Numbered from the stretch's first letter, positions 51,275 to 61,671 are shown. The stretch: 64,000 bases of DNA from Gracilaria domingensis (GCA_022539475.1 VCMS01000099.1:228896-292895), one strand, 5' to 3'. Notes: generated from the sequence alone by a model not told the origin. Program-made: numbers and translations.

Positions 51275-51640
51275 GGTTGGGTATATATGTCGAGTGCTGT
51301 GATGTAAACCGAGGTTGTTGTCGTTTATGTCCTACGAACTCGTGAGTGTGGTTGACGCCAAGGAAGAGGAGATCAAGGAGGGCTGTGTACATGGGTTTGG
51401 GCTGCGATGGAATAAAGTGAACTAAAATAATGAGTGTTTTAATTTCGGCCTCATATGAGGCCAATTGACCTCATATGAGGTCAATTGTCGAATAGACACT
51501 AGTGAGATAGAGTTAAGAGCGGCCAATGAGAAAGTTGCAAACAGTTTCATGGGTGGTGGACATTGCCGGTCTGAATGATTGAAATCGACGCCTGTTGGGG
51601 GTTGTTTCAATCAAGTACTCAAGAGGTGCATGCTACGTGA

Positions 51641-52270
51641 TTTTCTGAGTTTGCCACTGCACATAAGCGACGACGACTTTTTTGCCTTCAGCGCACTACA
51701 ACTCTTGTCGTCCTGCCATACATTCTGCCATGGACAACCAGACGAAGGAGTCCCAATCTATGTCGTGCAAACCAGAATCCCACACCGTTACTCGGCAAAC
51801 AGAGCATATCAGCATCAGAACTGGAAACCGCAAAATCCATAAGCCACTGCCAAACATTCCAAACAAAGCGCGCGAACAAAATTCTCGAAGAAGTCCTCAC
51901 AAACCACGGCGCTGCCCAAATGTTCAAAATGAAAAAGGCTTTTGATTTCAGGGCTTCCCGACTCCAGATACCGGGCGTAACGACCGCTAGCGAAGACGTA
52001 GCGTGCCAAAAGTGCGATGGCACTCCGTGCTACTGGCTGCAGTTAGCAGTCAAAGTCGTAAACAATACAGCAGCTCAACACTCAGCAATCGGGACAGCAA
52101 ACAGAAAAAATAACGTGGTCTGTAAAACGGACTACAAATTCTATGTTTATGAGCACTACGGGTTCTTGCATGCTCATAACAGAGTTCAACTTCCTCAATG
52201 CGTTCTGGAGGGCATAAGGACAGTTTTGCCTGATGAGAAAGGGGCGTATATAGGATTCAATGGACAATGA
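51641..52270 (+). pseudogene. Partial ORF with C-x2-C-x4-C motif and IR..LP..GF pattern, likely TE accessory gene
   Basis: The frame is open from 51641, first ATG 51920. It contains a helical part (K-R-A-N-K-I-L-E-E-V-L-T-N-H-G), then C-Q-K-C-D-G-T-P-C-Y-W, and a conserved-looking end: H-N-R-V-Q-L-P-Q-C-V-L-E-G-I-R-T-V-L-P, closing Y-I-G-F. I associate this end pattern with short ORFs carried by protist DNA transposons, which is memory and not proof. A likely N-terminus (I-S-D-D-D-F-F-A-F-S-A-L) is in another frame just upstream, implying a frameshift. It is convergent with the piggyBac 2 transposase. Confidence 0.45.
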
Positions 52271-52315
52271 TTTACTGTTTATGAACTAATTTGGCGGTTG
52301 CAAAGGTACTGGTCA

Positions 52316-52555
52316 CTATTTTGCATCGCCAACGATGACCTTTAGACGATAGAAGCTTTTCTGTGGATTGAATTTCTTGATAAACATCTGAATGATTGTT
52401 GCGTAGCGCATCTTTGTTGTGATAAAAGGAGAATCAATTGACATGGAACCCTTCCTTACACTCCGAGCAAGAATACATGGTGTACGTGCTATGACTGCTA
52501 GTCTCTGATGACAAAAGTAGAGAACAACGAAGAAAATGAACACTTTTAAGTCCAT
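52316..52555 (-). CDS. Small ORF with signal-peptide-like start, unknown
   Basis: 79 residues beginning with a strong hydrophobic leader (L-K-V-F-I-F-F-V-V-L-Y-F-C). The rest is basic. It lies between the accessory ORF and the piggyBac 2 gene. Coding status is doubtful; I list it only for the leader. Confidence 0.25.
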   Translation of the reverse strand: MDLKVFIFFVVLYFCHQRLAVIARTPCILARSVRKGSMSIDSPFITTKMRYATIIQMFIKKFNPQKSFYRLKVIVGDAK

Positions 52556-52642
52556 CTGCTTCGAGCAGAATGTGTGTTGCGACTGATGCCGTATTGCTAT
52601 CGGCTGGGATAGTTGCGGTGGTAGTGGGACAAGAAAGGCTTC

Positions 52643-54310
52643 TTAGCCAAACACGTTTTGCTTGTATTCAAGATGTTCGATCAAAAGCTGCAGGATGATT
52701 CTGTGCTTCATATGAATCACATCAATAAGAGGTCCTTCGTTTCTGATCGCGTTGAGAACTGCGTGCGCATTTATGATACTGGCATCAAGAACGAAAGTCA
52801 GGAAACTCATCGTGACTCTCTGCTCCTTCCTCAATGTGGCAGAGGTTGATCTCAATTGATCGAAACGGTCAACGCCGTTGATAAAAAGATTATATGCCAC
52901 AATGACCGATGGCACTTGAAGAATCGTTCTATTCATTCCCTCTATTCCGGTCCATCTTCGCAACGGAGCCAAGCCATGAACATATTTTACGGCATGATCA
53001 CTTGGCTTCTCAATTGTCTGTGACGGTGTACCTGCTAAGTCGTTTGAATAAAACGTTACGACGGTTCGATCCTTGAACACTATGAAACCCGCATTCCTCG
53101 CAGCTACTGGAGGCTCATTTGCGAAACCACTGCTCTGTAAAACCTGTACCAGACACCAATCTCCCTTCTTGGAATTCTTCATATCTGCGATTGCTTGCTT
53201 TAGAGCGGGCCTATTCATTCCGTCAATGTTATGAAAGCGAACGGTACCTAACACGCTGCGTTCTCCATCGGTCAGACCATACAATTGGCGCGCAAGGAGG
53301 TGGCGCCTGTAGAAGTTGTCCATAACGATGAGCCGCCCATTCGTCGGTGTGGGATGCAGCTTTGTTTGGTGCGCAACCTGTGCGCACCACAATGCAGAGG
53401 CGGAGGATTTGGCTACCAAAGTACCATCTACTTTGCGTTCCACTGGGCCACGCATATTCCGAAACACATTGGTGTATCTCTGAACGGGGCTTTGGCCTGA
53501 TCGATTTCCAGATCCATTATCTTGCAGACTGTGCAAGTATGCGTGAGACCACCCTACAACGGCATAAAACCTAATGCCGAACTTTACAGGCTTCGATTTC
53601 ATGTAGGACTTAGCACTGGTTCGCCCCTTGCAGCGAACTGTATTTTCATCGAGTGTACTAACACCGACAGGGAACGCGAGTGTAGCGCAATTCCTAGTAA
53701 AATGTTCTAGCAGCTGCCGGCTGTGCCACAACGGATCGCACAGGGCAGCATCATGTTCATAGGACGGGTAAAGACGAAGAAGCGCACGAATAGACAAAAA
53801 AGAGTCTCGCCCCATCACGCGTTTGAAAAAGGGTATGCCCAGCAGTTCGGAGGAGCACCAGTAGTCTTTCAAACGGTTTAATCGATGCACCGATGTTGCC
53901 AGTTCTAGTCCTAAATACGCCTTTAGCTCGTCCATTCTGAGGGGTTTTGTTCGTTTTCCTCGCTTTATTAGCTCTGTACTCGTCCATACACGCAGACAGT
54001 TAAGAAAAGAGCTGTTTAGGAACAACAAAAACAATCCTAGCTCCTTCTTGTGAGCATAAGATCTTCTGATTAGTGCGCCTTTTGTCAAGTGCAAGCCACT
54101 CCGTTTGCGCCACTTTGCAGAATAAAGTACTTTTTCGTAAAGCTCGGATTGTTCTGCTGCTCTCAAGGCAGTTATGACGAATTCTTCCTCATCGATGTTG
54201 TCCCAAAAGAGTTTTCCACCACTTTCAAAGTTGCACTTTGCGTCGTCTGGCGTTGCGTTTGATTTAGTTTGCGTGTTTGATGTGGAATTCAATACGGTCG
54301 TCTCTGTCAT
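52643..54310 (-). CDS. piggyBac transposase 2, intact
   Basis: 555 residues with no interruption. DDE_Tnp_1_7 features: helical N-terminal region, V-S-T-L-D-E-N-T-V-R-C-K-G-R (first Asp), I-V-M-D-N-F-Y-R-R-H-L-L-A (second), and I-N-G-V-D-R-F-D-Q-L-R-S (third), followed by the usual helical I-I-N-A-H-A-V-L-N. It differs strongly from transposase 1 and lacks that protein's C-terminal Cys-rich module, ending soon after the catalytic domain. It may be an active transposase or a domesticated one. I found no clear TTAA-bounded inverted ends around it. Confidence 0.85.
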   Translation of the reverse strand: MTETTVLNSTSNTQTKSNATPDDAKCNFESGGKLFWDNIDEEEFVITALRAAEQSELYEKVLYSAKWRKRSGLHLTKGALIRRSYAHKKELGLFLLFLNSSFLNCLRVWTSTELIKRGKRTKPLRMDELKAYLGLELATSVHRLNRLKDYWCSSELLGIPFFKRVMGRDSFLSIRALLRLYPSYEHDAALCDPLWHSRQLLEHFTRNCATLAFPVGVSTLDENTVRCKGRTSAKSYMKSKPVKFGIRFYAVVGWSHAYLHSLQDNGSGNRSGQSPVQRYTNVFRNMRGPVERKVDGTLVAKSSASALWCAQVAHQTKLHPTPTNGRLIVMDNFYRRHLLARQLYGLTDGERSVLGTVRFHNIDGMNRPALKQAIADMKNSKKGDWCLVQVLQSSGFANEPPVAARNAGFIVFKDRTVVTFYSNDLAGTPSQTIEKPSDHAVKYVHGLAPLRRWTGIEGMNRTILQVPSVIVAYNLFINGVDRFDQLRSTSATLRKEQRVTMSFLTFVLDASIINAHAVLNAIRNEGPLIDVIHMKHRIILQLLIEHLEYKQNVFG

Positions 54311-56935
54311 TGTTCTCTGCGAGCGCCGGAGGTGGTCGAGACATGGTGGGAGTGGCTACTCAGTTTGGCGGTTTTGTGGCCCTTTTCGGAGCAGCGCTGC
54401 GTCTCCTGTTTGCCCTGAATTCGTAAGTCATGTTGCAAATTCAAGGAGGCAGATTGAGATCGCAACCTCATGCAACGCACAAAATTGTGCGGTGGAAAGT
54501 AGAGTGTGTACACAATCGAATAAATGGTTCCTATTGGAGTTGCAGGTCATCTATATCAGCTCTTCTAATTGGTTGTATTCGGAAGCGATTGAATTCGGAG
54601 CCAACCAATGTGCTTTGCTTAACTCTATTGAGATATACTTAAGCGAAGCGAACAAGTGGCGTTCTGGCATCCAACAGTTTTCGTCGTTACCCAATGGTAT
54701 TGAACGCTTAAGTCTATCTCACTTCACTTCAATAGAGGAAACAGTAGAGGCCGCAAGAGTGACCTGATTGGCTAGCAGCAAGGCCATCAAAATAAATCAA
54801 TTGGCCGACAGGGGCCGCAACTATATTATTACTGGTTTATAAATAAACGTCGGCTTTCTTGGTGGTACAGCAATCTACACACGTGTCTAAGCTCCACCAT
54901 GAGTGGAATCCTTGTCCACTGTCACACCACGCATGGCTGTCACAGTCACAACCTTACCACTATATTAAAAACCTTTAACAACTAAACAAATATAAATATA
55001 TATCAACGTTTTTAATCCCAAAGCCTCTGACGCCCTTTAACAGCTGTATATTTTACCTACGTTTACAATTAAAACACGTTTTCTTCAAAACTTAAAAAGC
55101 GAACAGGTTTTTATTCTTTTCAAAAAACCTAAACAACTCAGTTTTTAAACTCTTTTTAATTTGAATTTTACAAACGTGAGACACCTGAAAAATTTGCGCC
55201 AAAAACCAGTCAGTGATTCTTGTTGCTATTTGATAAAATAAACTTTTAAAAATAAACCATTCAGAATGAAACGTTGTAAACAAAATGTGCTTCTATAAAA
55301 AAAAACTAAAGTTAACAAACTAACGGTTTAAAATATCTCACTGCTTTTAAACTGCTTTAAAAAGCAAAACCTCCCACTAACTGCAATAACAAGTTTTCAT
55401 TTTCATCAAATAAAATTCATATATTTATCAACTTCAAATAAAATACAAAATCTACCGCCGTAATGCAAAATCCAAAATGAACATATCTGTACATAATATG
55501 AACATCAAGCTCTCTTCTCATAAGTTGAATTCATCTTATCACTAATTAAGTCTTTTCTCTAGTACGTCTTTTAGTACAATTTTATCTACATAATTTTGGC
55601 ATCATTTGTTTTATTCCAAAGAAAGACGTGTCGGGAGTACTGCTACAAGGAGGATTACTGTACTGTACGAAATCTCTACACTGTAAAACTCTCCTCAAGA
55701 AACGTCTAAGCTGTAAAATATGCTTTGTAATGATGACCTCTAGCTGTATGAGCTGAAGTGTCTCTTCGCTTCAAGGATGGCAACTTTCCCATACACTAAA
55801 AGATAATTTCGAAACCAGTTTTTTCGCGAGACATATATGTCTTGCTCCACAAAAGTTCTCTCGAAACGTCCCAAACGCGACATGCGTAATGTTTCTATCA
55901 CATAATCTCATACTAGTTCAATAAAAGCCGACCTTAAACAGTAGATAATGCCATTTCATTACAATGGGTCTCAAGATATTTCTCTATCAACAGTTTATAT
56001 GGTTTTATGCATGCTTTTATAGCAGAAAGGTAGTTCGTAGTACAATAATAGTCAGTAGCTGTTCTTTGGCTCAAAGTTACGTCATTTCGGGGAACAAATT
56101 CTCTTTTCTAGAGATGAATGTGAGAGTCATCCACAATTATATGAAAATAGAAATCATACTAAGAATGTCAGAAAGGTACTGAACGTGCTGTTGAAATTAG
56201 TGATCTGAGCTCACTCGCATTAGATTATACTACTTTGGGTCATTCTGCGAGACAAATATGTCTCAGTTAGTCCAAAAAGTGTTTCGCATGGTATCAGGCC
56301 CGAATAGGTGAGTGACTGATTACAGTCAGTTTTGGTATCAAAATGACTGACTGACTCGTCTGTTTTAAAGTGTACTCATAAAAGTAGTCAAATCGTCTAG
56401 AGCAGCCTTTTGAGTCCTTCAAAACAGTCTATGCGCCGTAAGATGATCTCTAAAACTCCAAACTCCGAAAGCTCTGACATCTCGGCAGGTCAGCAGTCGT
56501 CTGTGTTCTGCAAAGTGGAATATAGTCTGTTCGCTTTGGAAACTAAGCTAGTTTTGGGGCTATTTGGGGCGCGCGAGGGGGTAGCAGAGGCTGGCACTCA
56601 AAAAATTAAGAAATTTTGGAATATTAAATTCCATTTCGCGCAGTTTAGTGCTTGGGTCCCCTAGTTTTTGTAGAGGTTCTACTTCGCCGCACCACCCCAT
56701 TCACTCTTTTCCGCGACCCTCTCTCAAAACTGCACTCGTGCTAGTTTGCGTTTCCATTTTCTCCCATGTTGCAATGCCAATCGCAACTCATCCCACCTCA
56801 ATCATCCCATCACTTCTTCCCAGTCCACACCACCCCCGCTATTTACCCATTTCTCGCCCATCGCGCGTTCATTTTGTAGAAGTCAGGTGCACAACTCTCC
56901 CCCTTCTCGTATACCCGCCTCGCCCCAAAACGGCT
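54311..56935. other. AT-rich gene-free region
   Basis: No supported gene. 54960-55620 is extremely AT-rich with AAAC/TTTAAA runs. An imperfect inverted repeat (CTCTATTGA...ACTTAAGCG against CGCTTAAGTC...TCAATAGAG) spans about 54620-54740. Confidence 0.45.
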
Positions 56936-57865
56936 TCAAATCCCTCCCATCCTTCTCTCCTCCTGTCCCCTCAGAATCCCCTTCGCAGTCCGCGCTACCT
57001 CCGCCGCACTCCTAAACCCAGTCACCACCGGAGCTCCCACTCCCTCCCGCGGCACCTCCTCCACCACCTTCTTCATCTCCTTACGCCTCTTCTTCAGACG
57101 GCTCTTCCCATCCCCAACCCCACCACCCTTTGTCTTCGGTGTCACAGGAGACCCCTTCTGCACCGCCACCCTTCCCACACTTCCCTTCTCCGTCTTTCCC
57201 TCCACACCTCCTTTCACCCTCTCCTCTTCCACCAATCTTTGCCTCTTGCACAGCTCCTTCACCTCCTTCTCCAGCACGTCCAACCTCTCGTTCAGAACCC
57301 TATTCTCCTCCCGCAACTCTCCAACCTCCCTTCCCGCACACTCCACTATCCCATACACATGATTTCTCATCTCCACTCCCAATACCGACAACGAATTCCG
57401 CAAGCTCGAAATCGCCTCAACCGAAACACCACTACCACCCCCACTCAGCACCACACCGCCCATTTCCGTTACAATCTCCACAATTCCATCGTCCAGTTGC
57501 TCCTTCATCACCAACCCCAACATCCCCACCCTCGCCTTCATCTCCCCCACAAACCGCATCTCCCTGTCACCCTCTCCGCCCCCACTCTCTATCTGGTCTC
57601 CAACCTCTAACTGACTCAGATGCACCGCACCCCTTCTCTCCATTGCGACCCCCTCCACCTCCAATTCTACCCCCTTCTCCACCTCATCACCATCCCCTCT
57701 CCTCGCCTCACACTTCTTTCCTTCCTCAGCCACTTCCTTCTTCTGCGACATCCGACCAGCCGCCGTAATCACGTCCTCTTCCCGCTTTGGTGACGGCGTC
57801 TGCGGTACCTCCTTCCCCTCCAACAGCACCCACAGCTCCTCATCCTTCACGTATCCGTTCGACAT
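56936..57865 (-). CDS. Coiled-coil protein with basic NLS-like segment, unknown
   Basis: 309 residues from ATG 57865 (the frame runs further to 57961, but that part looks like leader). After a charged N-terminal half, residues about 190-235 form a heptad-type coiled coil (E-L-R-E-E-N-R-V-L-N-E-R-L-D-V-L-E-K-E-V). R-L-K-K-R-R-K-E-M-K-K near 265-275 could be a nuclear localisation signal. The opposite strand gives a Pro/His/Ser-rich ORF of similar length, but its composition is what the complement of a Glu/Lys/Gly-rich gene produces. I therefore favour the minus strand. No known family. Confidence 0.55.
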   Translation of the reverse strand: MSNGYVKDEELWVLLEGKEVPQTPSPKREEDVITAAGRMSQKKEVAEEGKKCEARRGDGDEVEKGVELEVEGVAMERRGAVHLSQLEVGDQIESGGGEGDREMRFVGEMKARVGMLGLVMKEQLDDGIVEIVTEMGGVVLSGGGSGVSVEAISSLRNSLSVLGVEMRNHVYGIVECAGREVGELREENRVLNERLDVLEKEVKELCKRQRLVEEERVKGGVEGKTEKGSVGRVAVQKGSPVTPKTKGGGVGDGKSRLKKRRKEMKKVVEEVPREGVGAPVVTGFRSAAEVARTAKGILRGQEERRMGGI

Positions 57866-58498
57866 ATTCAGAAGAAGAAGTAGTAGTTGGATCGAAGTTT
57901 CCGCTGCGATACAGTGCAATCGAGCTAAACTGTGCTGTCCACCCCCACTGTCCAACCACACGGGCTATATCCAGCACCATGATTGTCCCTGTTTCCCTCA
58001 TCCCATTTCCCGCCAAAACATCCACTGTACACCTCCGCACCTTCCACTATTTAAGCGCCATCTCTCTGTCCCCTCTTCACATAGTCCCCACCCACCTCGC
58101 CTCGACCGGCGATATTTTTCTCTTCCACCATAACCCCACTCGATGGTTATAGCAAAACAGGAAGATATTGCCAGTGGAGGCAAGCTAGGGACTAGTGATT
58201 GTACTTAGAGTTGCTCACCCTCTGTCTCGACTGGGGGCATCTTCTTCTTCCGTCACACGCTGTGTGGGTTGTGACAAAAAAAGAATATGTCACCACTCGA
58301 CACCGGATGGGTAACAATGATAGCACGTAGAGTAGTTCATCCTCCCTCTCAGCGTCCACTGGGGATATATTTATGTTCTCTCACATCCTTTCCCGGTTGT
58401 CATACAAGAGAAATACATCTCCAATGGAGACGGAGAATATAGTCGTGATAACACGTAAAGGTAACAATGTAATAAACAATAAATTTATGCTACTATCT
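57866..58498. other. Intergenic with local repeats
   Basis: No gene. Two segments (about 58150-58260 and 58320-58440) are loosely similar, sharing CACTCGATGG/CACTCGACACC, AGTTGCTCACCCTC/AGTTCATCCTCCCTC and ATATTTATG-type words, so a short degenerate duplication is likely. Confidence 0.4.
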
Positions 58499-58819
58499 CT
58501 AACCAACCTTTCGAAAACCAGCTATGACATGAGCTGGGTTACTCGAGCCAAAGATGGCAGATCCTGCAACTGAAATGTTTGCACCGGCCTTCACTACTGC
58601 TTTCACAGTACTCAGTCCAATACCTCCATCCACCTGTATCCCTATTCTTGGGTACAACTCCCTTGCATGTCGCACCTTATCAAGAACACCCTCCATAAAC
58701 GCCTGTCCTCCAAACCCTGGCTCCACCGTCATCAACAATAACATGTCTACAACTCCTTCCTTCATAAGTGCTTCTACGACCTTTATAGACGTATTCGGGC
58801 GCAATCCAACTCCATCCTT
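58499..58819 (-). pseudogene. Ribulose-phosphate 3-epimerase, C-terminal half only
   Basis: The minus strand reads K-D-G-V-G-L-R-P-N-T-S-I-K-V-V-E, then L-L-M-T-V-E-P-G-F-G-G-Q (the RPE signature), I-G-I-Q-V-D-G-G-I (catalytic Asp region) and S-A-I-F-G-S-S-N-P, ending A-G-F-R-K-V-G. RPE interconverts ribulose-5-phosphate and xylulose-5-phosphate in the Calvin and pentose-phosphate pathways and is about 220-230 residues long. Here only the last 106 or so remain. A stop codon (58820-58822) precedes it in frame, and there is no room for the missing half before the divergent gene at 59217. An unrecognised upstream exon is less likely. It is a truncated duplicate. Confidence 0.82.
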
Positions 58820-59216
58820 TTAATTATGGCAATCCGAGTGAAGCTATAAAACCCGTTCACGTCATTTATGAAGCCAAAATGGCTCCTTTCATCCTGTATT
58901 CAAGCTCCCCGTAAATCGTACTTTACAACTACTTTACAACTCAGGTTCGAAATCAGTTTCATTCATTGCACACTTTCTACTCTTCCACCTACCTTTCATA
59001 AAACATCATCACACTTTGTGGCTTGTCGTCTCATACAAGCCCTATCATTCATTCAGTACAATCACATATCATACATTTCGCTCACTTTCACAAAGTGAAC
59101 CATGTTCCCGTTCTGCGCTTCCCAACCGTTTGTACTTACGTATCACTCTTTACCCCAGCAGTTCTCCGCCCCATCTTCCCTTTTTATCGTCACACAAAAA
59201 CAATCGAACACTTGCA

Positions 59217-60119
59217 ATGAACTCCCAGTCCGACATGCCTCCGACTCCGCCTCCGAGTCCCAGATACTCTGACGTCCCTCAGGCCTCATCTCCCGCCCGA
59301 AGGACTCGGGCCGTTATTGTTGGAAGGGGGCGTATAGGTACCATGCTGGCGAACGAAGAAGATACGGTCATTTCCGCACACGAATTCTGCAGCATGGCTG
59401 CTACCTCTCATCTTTCTGATGTACCGATACTAGTTTGTGGAAGAACGAACACCCTGGAGACCGTAATTCAGGCTTGCCCTTATTCGCTCAGAGAGAATCT
59501 CGTTTTCTTCCAGAATGGAGACATCATACCATTGCTTTCGAAGCTCGGTGTGGACAAATGTTCAAAAGTTGTCCTATACGTTGGTGTCCTCTCAAGAAAC
59601 GCAGCTCCGCAGGATGGTGTCACTCCTCAAAGTCCGGATGGTCTCACTGTCGCAACAGGAAAGTGGGCCTCCAACGTTGCAGACAGGTTTAGGTCTATGG
59701 GTCTCACTTGCGGGGTTGTCGACGAAGACACATTTCTCGTAAGCTATTATGAGAAGCTCGTGTGGCTATCAGCGTTCAACATCGTCGGGGCCTCAAGAGG
59801 TCTCATTCCTATGGACGTAGTCGCTACGGAGTGCAGTACGGTTGTGCTCACAATAATGAAAGAGCTGTTGAAGATAGTTTCGCTTAAGACAGGTACTACT
59901 TTCAACCTGGAAGAGACCGTTGGGCGACTTCTTGCATATGGGAAAACTCTCATTGGCTTCCCTACTTCTTTCTCCGACTTTCAGTTTAGGAACGCGTACT
60001 TCTACGACTTTTCCCGCCAAGAAAGAAACATTGTAGGCGGTGACCCCGCTCCTTTTCATACAAACTACGTCAACGTTGTTAAGGAAAAGTTATCCCCCTC
60101 CCCATTCCCCCAGCTTTGA
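59217..60119 (+). CDS. Ketopantoate reductase-like protein (PanE/ApbA fold)
   Basis: 300 residues from ATG 59217; the longer frame from 59016 looks like untranslated leader. A Pro/Ser-rich N-terminus of about 30 residues precedes R-A-V-I-V-G-R-G-R-I-G, a GxGxxG NADP-binding loop at 36-41. The second half is helical with Y-E-K-L-V-W-L-S-A-F-N: Lys180 and Asn188 have the spacing of the catalytic Lys and substrate Asn in ketopantoate reductases. The Asn expected four residues after the Lys is Leu. Length fits the family. The authentic enzyme makes pantoate for CoA. Divergence in the active site suggests either a distant version or another substrate. It is divergently placed from the RPE fragment. 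Confidence 0.6.
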   Translation: MNSQSDMPPTPPPSPRYSDVPQASSPARRTRAVIVGRGRIGTMLANEEDTVISAHEFCSMAATSHLSDVPILVCGRTNTLETVIQACPYSLRENLVFFQNGDIIPLLSKLGVDKCSKVVLYVGVLSRNAAPQDGVTPQSPDGLTVATGKWASNVADRFRSMGLTCGVVDEDTFLVSYYEKLVWLSAFNIVGASRGLIPMDVVATECSTVVLTIMKELLKIVSLKTGTTFNLEETVGRLLAYGKTLIGFPTSFSDFQFRNAYFYDFSRQERNIVGGDPAPFHTNYVNVVKEKLSPSPFPQL

Positions 60120-60746
60120 GGTTAGAACACATGACTTTTCGGTGTTGTAAACCTTTTAGAGATAGTTAAACATAAAAGTTACTTTATCGAAATGACCTGT
60201 TCCTATTACATTACTTATATTGTTCGTCCTTCTGTGGTTCAAATATGCCCCTTTAAATCCTACATCCCTTATCACTAATACTTCGCTAAGACTTTGCTAG
60301 ATAGAAAATGGTCATTCCATATCATTAAAGTGCACGATACTAGTAACGAAACAAGTACAAAAATTGTGATATTTCTGAAGAACTAAGCCTTTGCAATACT
60401 TGGAGCACCCGTATAAAGTAAGGTAAACCTTTTATGGGTTTCAACCCATAATGGAGGTTGTTTTACTCTTCTTGATTTCTAAGCTCATGTTAAAGATATT
60501 TACAGTTTTCTTTACCCACTTCAACCCGTACATATAATTTATGACTAAATCATCCTTTCTTTACTTCAAATCGATGCAAAAACTTCTCCTCCTAGTAACG
60601 TTTTAAAACAGTACTACAATACCCGTATATGGTCGTTCTTAGACTCTTTGTATACTACGAAACACCTTGTGAACATCAATCACATCCTTCTCATTCGTAT
60701 ACCCATACCCATTTGCAAAACGAACCCTTTCGAAAGCTTTCAAAAC
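60120..60746. other. Intergenic, no gene seen
   Basis: AT-rich spacer that must hold the promoter of the HAD gene at 60747. Two copies of TTTCAACCCATAATGG/CTTCAACCCGTACAT-like sequence occur (60438, 60520). Confidence 0.45.
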
Positions 60747-61619
60747 ATGTATAACTCAGAAGTTAGAGCCCAAGAAGTAACTCCTCAGCAGCTGGCTAAC
60801 GAAATATTCGAAAATGGCTACGCCGTGATTAGTGATGTTGACGGTACTCTGAAAAGAGCTGGGGAGAACATTCCTGCCGAAACAGTCAAATGCATGAAGT
60901 ACATCAACGCACGCGTTGGTTTCGGAATTGCTACTGGGCGAGATATAGAGGATGCCGAGAGTTTCATGGAGCACCTGGGTGGCTACACTTTTGGCATCTC
61001 TGGAAACCAAGGCGCACGGGTGAGATTATCCAATGGTACCGAAATTGATCAGGACCTTGACAGGGAAGGTTACGAAAGATGTGCAGCCGAACTTGAGAGA
61101 CTTGCACTCTCCTTAAATGAATCGCACGGACTTCACGAAGAGCGTCAACAAGCAGTGGTGAGCACTAGAAAAGACAGTGGACTCCCTAACTTCACGTACA
61201 ATGGACTGTCGAAGTGGAAAACAGAAGTTAACTCCGGTATTTCAAAAGTGTTGACATCCTTTCCGAACCTGGTTGCGTACCCTCAAGATGAAAACTGTGA
61301 CATAGGGGACATTCGTTTCACGAAAAATAGTGGGGCGCTAGCCTTGGTTGAAAACGACCCCCAGTTCGACACACATTTAATCGTTGCTTTCGGGAATGCT
61401 TCCAATGATGGTCCTCTATATGAAATGGCAACCCTCGCAGTTCATGTGAAGGGAGACGACCCTCCACCAGCGGTAACATATCTTGTTGATGGGGTGGAGG
61501 ACGTGCATGAGACCATCAGAAGGGTGGCAGAACTGTACGGGTACAGAAAATGCAAGTGTCAATGGTTTAGAAATGCTCTTGGAATTTGTTTCCAGTGCTA
61601 CGATGCCTGTAATACTTAG
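60747..61619 (+). CDS. HAD-superfamily phosphatase-like protein, trehalose-phosphatase (OtsB)-like, paralogue 1
   Basis: 290 residues from ATG 60747, chosen because it matches the length of its neighbour's paralogue; the frame extends to 60648. Motif I is S-D-V-D-G-T-L with nucleophile Asp30 and acid Asp32. Motif II is I-A-T-G-R-D. The cap region follows I-S-G-N-Q-G-A, in the position of the OtsB A-E-H-G-A. A Lys lies in F-T-K-N-S-G. Motif IV is A-F-G-N-A-S-N-D-G-P, where the first metal-binding Asp of G-D-x-x-x-D is Asn. The end A-V-H-V-K-G...L-V-D-G-V-E-D-V-H follows trehalose-6-phosphate phosphatase layout. It could be a sugar-phosphate phosphatase; the motif IV change makes activity uncertain. 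It is convergent with paralogue 2, 52 bp away. Confidence 0.7.
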   Translation: MYNSEVRAQEVTPQQLANEIFENGYAVISDVDGTLKRAGENIPAETVKCMKYINARVGFGIATGRDIEDAESFMEHLGGYTFGISGNQGARVRLSNGTEIDQDLDREGYERCAAELERLALSLNESHGLHEERQQAVVSTRKDSGLPNFTYNGLSKWKTEVNSGISKVLTSFPNLVAYPQDENCDIGDIRFTKNSGALALVENDPQFDTHLIVAFGNASNDGPLYEMATLAVHVKGDDPPPAVTYLVDGVEDVHETIRRVAELYGYRKCKCQWFRNALGICFQCYDACNT

Positions 61620-61671
61620 CTATGATATGAGATCTCAGTAATAAAAGTGTCGTATATATCTCAATACCCTT

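Larger units (their letters stand above)
48573..51516 (-). mobile_element. piggyBac-type element 1 with TTAA-bounded ends
   Basis: Candidate ends are TTAA at 48573-48576 and 51513-51516, TTAA being the obligatory piggyBac target. Inward from each, inverted copies share CTAGTGTCTAT, then a pair of CCTCATATGAGG palindromes (left 48640 and 48652 region, right 51449-51481). The first TTAACCCTTT resembles the usual CCC start of piggyBac ends, while the right end begins CTCTATC, so the terminal bases themselves are not identical. The transposase is on the minus strand. At 2.94 kb the element has the expected size. Confidence 0.75.

Noticed and set aside
55820-56300. Repeat of a GCGAGACA-ATATGTCT motif at about 55826 and 56247
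   Set aside because: Only about 18 bp are alike and no further copies were found; could be chance in AT-rich DNA.
56648-57610. Pro/His/Ser-rich plus-strand ORF of 320 residues
   Set aside because: It is the complement of a Glu/Lys/Gly-rich minus-strand frame with a clear coiled coil; its composition is that of a shadow ORF.
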